DNA of 64,000 bases, taken from Rhynchospora pubera (taxonomy: Eukaryota > Streptophyta > Magnoliopsida > Poales > Cyperaceae). Position numbers and translations under genes: made by a program. Location: positions 81,299,676-81,363,675 of the forward strand of contig CM051460.1 in the NCBI GenBank assembly GCA_028095005.1, written 5' to 3'. Shown piece by piece: positions 46,330 to 56,700 of the stretch. The notes under the pieces were generated by a model that ran no database searches, had not been told where the DNA came from, and saw only the letters and a program-made list of their open reading frames with translations. Numbering within the stretch: position 1 is the first letter of the stretch; each line of letters begins with the position of its first letter.

Positions 46330-47940
46330 GAAGGAAGGAACCGCTTCCTCATCCAGGGAATTAAGGAAGGGGGGCCTAGGGCTGCGGGCCTTTTTTCTGA
46401 GACAAAAAATAAATAAATAAAGAAGGGACGGAAGGGAAAGAATTGGTGCGACCAATTACTTTTTTTAACTGCTGAAACGGGTCAAAACAATGACGAAATG
46501 AGTCGGCAACATAATTCTACACAGACTTTCAATTTCAAAACTGAAAAAAATATATACACACGAATCAACTAACATTGCCGTGTCGTTTCTCGATTAAAAA
46601 AATCAGGTCTGACTCCCACGACTTTTTATTTATAATACTGAAATACTGATTTCTTACAAAACAGTAATCCATCATGTAGGTTATAGTAGCTCGATCTGGT
46701 ATAGTTATTAATTTCTTCTTAAACACGGTAACAAATAACATCTATTATTTAAGTAAGTATCGACAATATAATAACATGATTTTAATTTTTAGAAGTAAGA
46801 AAATAAACTATCATAAAGTTCTTTAGCAATTGCATTAAACTTACAAAAAATACTAATCCATTAGGGTTATTGTACAACCTTAATCTGGTACATATCCTGG
46901 TGCCAGATGAGTGGTGACATATAAGTTGCGACTGGTACACTCATGAACATATTAAAAAAATAATCTAGCACATGTATTAACTGATTGCAGATAAGTCGTG
47001 GCTCGTATTGGTCCAAAAAACATCAACAATGTGCGGGAAAAAAAGCGTTAAATATCATTAAAATTTTAATATAGAAATTTATAAAACAGCTCAAATTTTA
47101 AAATTATAGATGTATAATATTCAATTTAAATTTGAAAAAAAAGAAAAGTGGTTATTTATACCGGTATAAAAGAAGGAATCAAGCTTTAATCTCTTCAATA
47201 TGCGGCTTCAATATCAGCAGTTTCTTTGTAAGAAACATCTGCATATTTCATAATAAGTAGAGTTAAGAAAAAAGTAAAATTGACTGAATTTTAATGTAAG
47301 TGTTATTATCTAAGAGAGAAAACTTTTTTAGACAATTTTCTTATTACCTAAAAACAGTGAACATTGTAACCTGCAAATTTGAAAGGAAAATAAAATTTTA
47401 TAGTAAGCATTATAAGTTTTCTCAGAACAACGGATTGAACAAAAATAACAACAGAATTACCTCAAAAAAATATAATGTATAAATCATAATACCACAATTG
47501 GCATTGTGCTACAAATTTTTTTCACAGGAGATTCTACATATATAGACAAAATCTGAACATACGGCTCAAAACTGCTAACGTTCTGTATTAATTTCAAATT
47601 TAAATGATCTTATTAAAAATTAATTTGTCTTAAACCCTGCATAACCTGTAACAGGGATTAATATCGTTCTCTGTATAGAATGAAACCGTTACATATTGAC
47701 AAAGAAATAAATTACAAATTTGAACGGAAAGAAATAAATTACAGAGTTCTCTCACATAATGGGATACTGCAATCAAACGATCACCCTATAATTCCTCTAG
47801 GTAACGCCCCAAAATATATGAATGTATACATGCTACTACAATTAAATATCCCATCAAATTTTTCAAACAAATTAAAAAAAAAATTCAAGCAAATTTAGGG
47901 CAAAATCCTCAAGTCCGGAACCAAGTAAATGTTTTGATAG
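46330..47940. other. AT-rich stretch without recognisable genes
   Basis: Only short ORFs with simple composition; no transposon border seen. Confidence 0.4.
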
Positions 47941-47947
47941 TACGAAA

Positions 47948-48330
47948 ATAGTTGCGAGGCTAGATTACCCCGGTACTTTGGAACATCAGCCGTACTCGTA
48001 TCGGATACCAGTACCGTACTCGATACGTACCGATACGGTCAACGGTCAATGTGTTGATATTAGTGTTTATGTCATTTATTTGTGTAAACTCAAAGTTTAT
48101 CCTATTTATTTGTGCAAATCCAAGCCTTAGTTAAACATAATTGTGCTATGCACAATATATTTTATAATATAATATAATTATAGATCAATAAAATATTCAA
48201 ATAATATATATAATTATATATATATATATAATCGTACATGTATCAGAGCTTTTTTTAAAAAATTTCGTACCGCCGTATCTGAATCGTACCGGGTACGATA
48301 CTCGTACCCGTACTCATGCAACATAGTTGC
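47948..48330. mobile_element. Possible small DNA transposon with 8-bp duplication
   Basis: ATAGTTGC occurs at 47948-47955 and 48323-48330 around 367 bp. Inside, GTACTCGTATCGGATACC-type text near the left end is inversely repeated near the right end (GGGTACGATACTCGTACCC). A related end, CACCCGTGCAACATAGTTG, lies at 50998-51016. The outermost bases do not pair well, so borders are uncertain. Confidence 0.4.
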
Positions 48331-48879
48331 CAGGACATCATATTTTTGGCATGGGTATAATAAACTTCCACTTGTAGGAGATGAGATGAAATTGTAGGAC
48401 CTGTCTACCAATGCTGTGTTACCCAGTAGTCCAGTTTCACCCTTCAGCAACCATTTCCCACGTCTAGAGTTATAGACCTACATTTTATTTAAAGTATTTA
48501 GTGTACCTCTTTTCTACAACCTTTAAAGTATATATGTAGTCTTATCCAATTTATTTATTTATATATATTTGAGACAAAACATAGAATTTACTTCAATTAT
48601 CTTAGAAATTTTATCCAACTCGAGGATATGCCAATTCAAAATGAAACTGACATTTAGACATTGTTTAAGGCAAATTTGAGTAAATTGAGGCTAAATATTA
48701 TATAATTTATCTTTATCTTTACTACTTATAAAAACACAATTCCAAAGGTCTATCTAAAATTTAAATCGAAAGGAGCAAACAAATGTTTACCCAATGCAAT
48801 ATGAATCGTCTATTTATTCGATTTGATCAGATCAGTGGTGTAGATTTATCTATAAATTGAAAGGCGTAAACATTTCGTT

Positions 48880-49030
48880 TAGACCTGTTAACTTTTTGTC
48901 AAAATCGGATATAAACCCCTCTAATCTTTGCTATTCGGATATAAACCCCTACAATCTATAAAATTAGATATAAACTCCTTTAATTCAATTTTGTTTGGAT
49001 AGAAACCCTTTTGAACAATTTAAGTCATAA
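48880..49030 (+). repeat. Short tandem motif cluster
   Basis: GGATATAAACCCCT and close variants recur three to four times at about 30-bp spacing, like the subterminal repeats of Mutator-like elements. A partner end was not located. Confidence 0.45.
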
Positions 49031-49370
49031 ATCAAATAAGGATAACGTAAATTTTAATGTTTTGACCGAAATAGCCCGAAGCTAACATCCTTAATTGCCT
49101 TTCCTTATCTCTCAGCATTTTGTCCTAAATTAGTTTATAACTTTATATTTGAATTAACAAATAAAGTAATTTTGACACGTGTAATTCTTTGAGACGGACT
49201 TTGAACAAAATAATAAAAATTACATTTGGGTATCCATATACACATTGTCATCTAAATTTACTGGCATATGAAACCTAACATATATACCCTCTATGCTAAA
49301 AAATGAAAAGAAAACAACTGTACGTAACTGGGCTTCTTCCACAATCAAAGAAATTACATTTCCATATATA

Positions 49371-49420
49371 CTAGCGGGGCTTCGCGCGTTGCGCGATCTA
49401 TATTTTCTTTATCTACTCTT
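49371..49420 (-). mobile_element. Helitron 3' end, same family as the 23313 end
   Basis: On the minus strand the text reads GATCGCGCAACGCGCGAAGC, then CCCG, then CTAG, followed by T. The GATCGCGCAACGCG core is identical to that of the Helitron ending at 23313. The body should extend to higher coordinates; its 5' end was not identified. Confidence 0.65.
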
Positions 49421-50075
49421 TATTTGTGCAGATATTTCTAACAATATATAAACATTATAATATATTGGATTATAGAAAAGTATTTGATATAATAAGATAA
49501 ATTAGTGCGACACCGTCGCACAATAAATACATTGATTTATTTGAATTAGATGACTTATAATATTTTAAAATTTGACAAAAATACCCAAAATTATAATTTA
49601 CTTAAAAAATAAAATATGGTTTTAAAACCACAAAAATTATTTGAATATTCAAAATAGAAAAGCTCTGGAATTAATAAATTCAGTCAGGATACGTCTTGGA
49701 TATAGCTGGGATACAGTTAAAATATGGCTCGGATACTTTTTGAATATCAAAACTTCAAACTGCTAAAACTTTTGATAAGAATGTGTTTTAGACGTATCAC
49801 TACGTATCACTGCAATCCGAAAAGCTCACGACGAGATCTACACGGATTACAAGGGTTCACTTTGTAACAATCATTTTCGGGATAAAAAAAAAACGATGTC
49901 TAAACCTCCCAAATTCACTTTGAAAGTTTTTTAGTCTAAATATTATATAAAAATTATGATAACTTGTTTTTAATGGTATGAATTATTTACCATACAAGTT
50001 AGTTAAAAATTACAAAATATATAAAATACAAGGCTATATTTTTAAAAAAAATATATAAATTGTAAAAATATATAA

Positions 50076-50898
50076 TTTTTATTAGGGTTAATTAGGTTTA
50101 TGCCACTGCGAAAAATTGAAATTAGAAAAATGCCATCACTAAATAACAAATTATTTTTATGCCACTACAAAATAGTAAAAATTAGTTTTATGCCATTGAC
50201 CTATTAATATGACAATTTTACCCTTTTAAATATGCCACTACATAAATTTAAAATTAGAAAAATGCCATCACTAAATAATAAATTAGTTTTATGCCATGAC
50301 AAATAATCAAAATGAGTTTTATGCCACTGTAAAAATATAAAAATTAGTTTTATGCCACTAGTACATTAAAACAATGACATAAACATTTTTTTTTGGCAAA
50401 ACAAAATAATATATAAATATATATATGATTTTTGGTTTATAAATCATTTTTCCTACCGAATAAAATTTGATAACAAGACCCAAAAAAAAACCAAATAATG
50501 TGCATTGATAACATGTTCACAGTAAGAACGAAATTAGTACTTTATATATATTATGTACATATACTTATATACGCTTCGGCCCACGAAATCTGATTTTAAA
50601 TTTATCAATTTTTATAGATATTTGTTTCCATAATTAGTCTGATTTTAAATTTAATTTTCCTTCTAGTTTATCTTCCTTTTTGGTACAACGTAAGGAGGAT
50701 AGTTTGGGAATATTTCAAAATAATGGTAGATTTGAGAGTGGCATATTTATAATTTGTTACATTTTTAGAGAAAATAATGGCATAAAACTAGTTTTAACAA
50801 TTTTATATTGGCAAATATCTAATTATCAATTTAACAATGGCATTTCTCTAATTAACAAGTTTTACCAGTGGCACAAATCTAATTTTTCCTTTTTATTA
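50076..50898. mobile_element. Mutator-like (MULE) non-autonomous element with subterminal repeats
   Basis: 805 bp at 50085-50889 flanked by the 9-bp duplication TTTTTATTA (50076-50084 and 50890-50898), the length typical of Mutator insertions. Ends are inverted repeats: GGGTTAATTAGGTTTATGCC and GGAAAAATTAGATTTGTGCC, both then ACTG. The left arm holds about six degenerate units of ATGCCAC...AAAATTAGTTTT; the right arm holds inverted versions (TGGCATAAAACTAGTTTT and others). No transposase is present. Confidence 0.8.
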
Positions 50899-51523
50899 TT
50901 TTATATATCTGTCATGTCTATTCTTTTTGAGAAATGACTTATCAACCACACCCGCACTGTATTGTATCTGATAGGGTAGGATACCTGCACCCACTCCTAC
51001 ACCCGTGCAACATAGTTGTGAACACATCTTCCTGACCAACTTGATAAACATAATACAGCTTAAAAGTTAACAACCTATTGTAGTTTAATGTACTGGTAAA
51101 CATGTACCAGTGAAGAGAGGGTGAAAGAGATTAGGTGCAATATAGAAGAGCAATAGAATATATTATTTAAAACTGAATCAATGAATACAATGGTAATGGT
51201 AATATGGTATGCCTCTCCTTATATAGGCAGTGGCTAAGAGCAATCCTAATTAGACCATAGCTAAAGAAATCAAGAACCCAGTCTTCTAAATATCTGATTA
51301 ATGATACCATGCTATAACTTTCACAAGGCCTTTAATGGAGATATCCTGTTTAATGTCTAATACAGCTTTAATGAACTAGCAAGCACCTCCTCGAGGATCT
51401 AATAATTCTCAGCCTAATTGAATCTAACTGGCTTCAATCCCAAATGCAAATATTACTCATTGATAGTAGCTATATAATTGATAATACAAATTAATAAACA
51501 TTTTGGTTTTTCTATATATCCAG

Positions 51524-51904
51524 GATCCTGCTAGATTAGATTGGTGGATAGCTATATCCATGAATGGCATTAATGATGAGTTGATGGGATACTTTCCACA
51601 TGAAATATTCAACAACCTAGCAGATAGCGATAAAATTGAGTTGGGAGGAATTGTTTACTCGCCTTCTAATGAAAAAATTGCCCCACCAATGGGAAGTGGC
51701 ATCCGACCAAATGCTTTTGGTGGTGCTTGCGAGTTCAAGCAGGTGGCTTATATGAGTGGAAATGGAATATTTCATCCTCCAGCTGACAGTAGTGTTGAAA
51801 CATTTAATTCTAATCCTCACCTTTATGGTATCGGTCAGCCTGAGAATCAAGGAGGGAATAATGGATATATTTTTTCATTTGGTGGCCCAGGAGGAAATGT
51901 CTGA
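51524..51904 (+). pseudogene. Neprosin-domain gene fragment (last exon only)
   Basis: A 126-codon exon with acceptor ATATCCAG is nearly identical to exon 7 of the full gene at 59059-59439. It starts DPARLDWWIAISMNG and ends at a stop after FGGPGGNV. Exons 1-6 are absent, so it cannot make a neprosin protein alone. It is still open along its length; differences include a shifted Q/P near the end (GIGQPEN versus GIQTEN). It arose by partial segmental duplication, not retroposition, because intron sequence is present upstream. Confidence 0.9.
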
Positions 51905-52136
51905 TGGCAGTAGTTTATTTTATTTTTGTGATTGATCATCATTCGGCCATAAGAATCAAGTAAATAAACAAACATGCAAATAAAAGAGCAAATATTCTCC
52001 AATTTTCTTTTTCTTTTTTTTTTCTTTTTTTTTTGCATTTCACTTCCTTTTCCTCTCCTAAATTCCAAATACAACTTGACGATGCCTAACCAAATTCATC
52101 TATCGTCCTGCTGATCTAGTAATCATTTTTCTTTTT

Positions 52137-52385
52137 ATTAAAGAGAGAAAACAAGCTTCTATGTCATACCCCTAAATATAGCCTTTGTTTGGATGGGGTT
52201 GGAAGAAGGAAGAAGGAAGAAGGCCAATAAAAAATTATAAACAATTCAAATTCTTCACAAAGTTACACACTTCCCAATACTTCTTCCCACTTCTTCCCTT
52301 CTTCCCTTCTTCCCACACCTATCCAAACGCACCCATACATATTTAGGGGTATGAAATAGAAGCTTGTTTTCTCTCTTCTTTAATA
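52137..52385. mobile_element. MITE copy 3 inside an inverted duplication of its own flank
   Basis: The MITE (52181-52334) has ends GCCTTTGTTTGGAT...ATCCAAACGCACCC and a 3-bp duplication ATA. The 44 bp to its left (52137-52180, AAAACAAGCTTCTATGTCAT in the middle) recur to its right in inverted form (52335-52385, ATGAAATAGAAGCTTGTTTT). The allelic region of the parent copy (59695-59735) has only the left version and no MITE. The whole could fold into a ~250-bp hairpin. Confidence 0.8.
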
Positions 52386-52463
52386 AATAACACATATTCA
52401 GTAGCAATTTATAAACATGATAACATACTTCTATAACTAAACCTCTGTCTCAGACCAAATCCT

Positions 52464-53226
52464 AGTATTATTAATATTATTATTTATTTTGTTACATGAT
52501 CTTACTAGTTAAAGTTATAGTGAATGATAAAATGATACTTTTATTGCTCATTTCATACTCAATCTCAAAAAATTCAATGTATTATATGTATCTAGTCATA
52601 TGAATCATAACAACAAAAAAATTAGATATACTGTAGAAGAAATTGGTTAAATAATGAAGACTTTTTCATGGAAAAGATATGGCAACTGAGAATAAATGAA
52701 AGGCGTAGAATAAATTTTCCTAAAAAAACAAAGAAAATTCAATATAGTTTACATTCAAAGAAGATTAAGGCGAATGAAGGTTGTTATGTTAATTACGTCT
52801 GGCAGCTACGCTGCCTAACTATAATAAAAAAAAAAAAAGACGGGTTGTACTGTTAATCACAGTAACCTTTCCAATGTTTGTTTGAAAATGGTTATTCATT
52901 CAGTTTGATTAGGCCAAACAATATTTTATTATTTTGTATTAACATAACTTAAGCTGTTTAAATAATTACATTAATGTATTATAAATCAAACAGTAGTTAT
53001 TTAAAACCGAATGAATATAAAATTTTAATTTATAAAAGTAAATACATGTATTAACAATATGAACAAAAGATTTACTTATATTTTGTTTTACAGTAAGTAA
53101 TAATCAAAATGGAACTATGAATAAAAACTCACATGTACAATTTTTAAAACTGAACCAAACAAAATCAACCGAACAGCCGATTTAGTTAAAACTAAAGTTA
53201 CCGAATCCTGCATAAACACGCTAATT
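52464..53226 (+). repeat. Segmental duplication block D2, copy B
   Basis: Second copy of 39735-40540. It joins block D4 at its left and block D3 (53233-53345) at its right, so the 1.5-kb stretch with the cysteine-rich peptide gene present in copy A is missing here. Confidence 0.8.
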
Positions 53227-53232
53227 GTTATT

Positions 53233-53345
53233 GGACGCACAAACATTTAGTACACTATTTTTGTGAGTCTTTTAGAATATCATACAATCAGTAAATAAAA
53301 GAACCAATTGTAATTACATCAACATAGTTATGGTTCTTTTTATTT
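53233..53345 (+). repeat. Segmental duplication block D3, copy B
   Basis: Second copy of 42040-42155, contiguous with D2 copy B. Confidence 0.7.
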
Positions 53346-53654
53346 TAATGTGTTACTTATCAAATTGGGTTCAATTTAATTATTTTTTCATGCGTATTTG
53401 TATAAATATGTCCAATTTTCCGACCTTGCCATACAAATGTGATTAGAACAAATTTTTCAAACATCAATGCGCCGGGAAAAGGATGGAAAAATATCTTTGT
53501 ACCATCCTGCCTTCATTGCAATGGGCTGGAAACTAATTAGTTTCCTCTTGTGAATGGTTTTAACAGATAGGCGTTTCGTCATTTTGTTCCAAAAAAGTGG
53601 GATTGAATATCCAGGTCATTTGGTGATTTGGTCTCGGAAATGCTCCCTATGTAG

Positions 53655-53662
53655 TATATATA
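53655..53662 (+). promoter_or_regulatory. TATA box of the neprosin gene
   Basis: TATATATA 60 bp upstream of the ATG at 53722, giving a 5' UTR of about 30 bases. Confidence 0.55.
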
Positions 53663-53721
53663 CATCTTAGTGATTGAGGATAAATGATTAATCATAAATC
53701 CCAATATCCAGAGGAATCACA

Positions 53722-56700
53722 ATGGGAGAGAAGGGAAGTGTCATGAAAACAAGTGTGATACTCGTTATATTCTTAGTCCTTGAAATGAATGCAAGTATTG
53801 GAGTTGGAGGTGAACTTGGCAAAAAAGACATCGGAATAGAGAAACGAGTGAGAATGCTCAATAAGCCATATGTCACTTCTTTCAAGGTAATATATCTTTT
53901 AAATTCACTACAATTAAAATCGTCAATTTTACATGAAATTCCACTATCTTGGATCTATGATCATTTTTTGTTTACATTGTCATGATGTAGACTGAAGGCA
54001 GAGGCCTCTTCGATTGTGTTGAAATCCGAAAGCAACCTGCATTTGATCATCCTTTGCTAAAACATCACATTTTTCAGGTAAAACATGTTATTCATGTAAG
54101 AGCAACAACGATTCTAGAATGCGGAATTAACCAGGAATCGTAAAATACCTCGTGTCATCGCTAATCGAAATCGAGTGTTGAGTGGATGAAGTTGAAACCT
54201 GCAAGCCATGCACGACTCCTCTTCTATCACATCTGCTCCGTATCCAAATTGAAGAGCAGAAATCGTTAGTCATTAAGCGGAAGCGTTAGTATTGATCTTC
54301 TTTAAGTTTTCCTCAGCCATAATGATGGTCAACAATGACGTTTTTCTCTTTTCTTTACTGAAATTTCTTAATGGCAGAATTATGGGAAAGAGTGCCTTAA
54401 AATTTCAGATTATAGAGTATTTAATGCTGAGGCAACTAAAGGGATCAAGTACAATGAATCTGGTCCATCAGAATTTCCATCAAATTATGATGCACCCTTT
54501 AGTTAATTATCTTAGATGAACTTGGCTCACACATTAATTATCATAGGCCACATTAAATATTCCAACATTCTCCCACTTGGCCTATGCTGAAAACATCATA
54601 ATTAAGCACAAATTCAAAATTGGCCAACATCTTAAACCTTGTTCAGTTAGAAATACCAAACTAAACTAATAAAATCAAAATAACTATTAATGTTATTTGA
54701 CCCCCACTAATTATAGCATTGGTATTATTTCTAACAAATGATTAATATAATTAATTCGATCCACTTAAGTAAATTTGCTTAAATTAAACATAATGCGCAA
54801 CATAAGAAATAAGCAAATTTCATAATTCAAAGTCAAACTCATAATTTGAAGCTTCACATTATAACTTAATACATAATTCAATACAACAAAATCAAAATTT
54901 AGCGACCAAACCCATGCCGGCAAAAATGGGTGGTAATACTTTAGTGAGATAATCATTTAGCATAACTCTCAAATTAATATGTTGTATTTGTATAGTCATA
55001 TCTTTGACTTTGTATTTAACAACAAGATATTTAATGTCAATCCATTAGACATGTTACTTAATTTGTTGTTATTAAAACACAAAATAGCAGTCGCCGTTAT
55101 TACAAAAATAAGATAAGTGACCTTACAATATGCCACAAAAAATTCTGCTTGCATAGTGAAAGATGACATTATAAACTGCTCAGCATTCTTCCATAAAATT
55201 AATCATTATATATACAAGCACAGATAAATAACCTAATGTGAATTTCTTATTGACTAATAAAATATCAACCACGTACAAAATGAGAATGATAAATTACTCC
55301 CACTAACCCTGAGATATATACATTGATTTATAATATTTTCTTTAAATCCAAACTTGACCTCATCAAATTTGAGATATAATTAAGAAAAAATTAGTATTTC
55401 ATCATCGCTTCCTTTATTGATAATTGCAGCAGAATCTTTTCATAATGTCTGGTTTAATTTCAAAATACCAAGACAAATCTCAATTGGTTCTTTTCAAGTT
55501 GGAATAATTAGTTTTATTCAATGCTGTAAAATTCAGGAAATATAAAGTGATTAATAGTCAACTAATATTCACATAGCATAATAAAATTAAACTGAAATGA
55601 ATAATAAAAACGCCAAATAATATTTCAGTTTTAACATAAAGCTCTTAACATTTTCAATTTATATCACCGTTGGGCAGAAAATAAATTGAAGATAATGAGA
55701 TAATTCTATTAATAAACTATGATGTCAATTAAAGTTGTTCAAATTGACATCCTTAATATTTATTAAATATATACATTATAGTGATACATAAACTAATATA
55801 TCACAAATAACATAATAATATAAATAAACAACTATGAGGAATGATACTTAATTAAACTGAAATTAATATTTAAAAATTTCAATTTTGACAAAATAGTTGT
55901 TCCATGAAATCAATTTGCATCACCGTTGGGCAGAAACAAATTGAATTAATAATAATAAAATTCCACTTAATAAACTACAATGACAATTAAAATTGTTAAA
56001 ATTGACAATCATAATTTATTAAATGTAAAGCTTTATTGTGATATATATAAATAAAATATCACACACTTTCTTTTAATAAAATGATAATTATAATTAAAGT
56101 TATTAAAATTGATAATGACCAAATTATTAAAAGTAACTTAGTATGGTTTAAATTATTCATATGCATAACTTTACAACTACAGTATATTCAAGCATATCAC
56201 TATTGACTAACCAACCTTCAATAAAGATGCCAACCATCTATATACAAATTCAGTATTCTGAACAAATTGTGACTATTCTATAGATTTACATAATAATTAA
56301 GTAATCTACAAGGTTCAATTGAAAAGTGAGAACCATAATATGTCTGATTGTACCTTAATTTTGTCATAAAAATTATTTCTGGACCACACTTTGTTGGAAC
56401 AGGTCGTTCCAAACCCAGGACGGGTCGTCCTACACGAAAAGGTGCGACCAGAGTTCATCCAAAAACTTTCAGACAGCCCGAACACTCTCTGGTAATCTGA
56501 CGATAACTTTCTCTATAATGATCCGTTTTCTGTGTTCTTGATCATCCTGGAAACTAGATTCAAAAATCTTTCCAGTGACATAAGTTTCATCAAAAATAAG
56601 TTTATAGATCAAAAGGTATAGCCCTCGAAATACATACTATCCCAGACGAAAAATCGACAAACTGTCAGACAGACTTAACTTGCAGACAGCATTTCTCACT

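Larger units (their letters stand above)
51015..52463 (+). repeat. Segmental duplication block D4, copy A (neprosin 3' end and downstream)
   Basis: Matches 58840-59870: part of neprosin intron 6, exon 7, the 3' flank and the last 14 bases of the convergent RING gene's coding sequence (TCAGACCAAATCCT). Copy A has a ~310-bp extra piece in the intron part (about 51070-51380) and a MITE plus inverted flank downstream. Its left border abuts transposon-end-like GTGCAACATAGTTG; its right border is followed directly by block D2 copy B. Confidence 0.8.

Noticed and set aside
54292..54519. 75-codon ORF repeated at 57332-57559
   Set aside because: It is part of the LTR of the intronic Copia element. 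The duplication is the LTR pair, not a gene pair.
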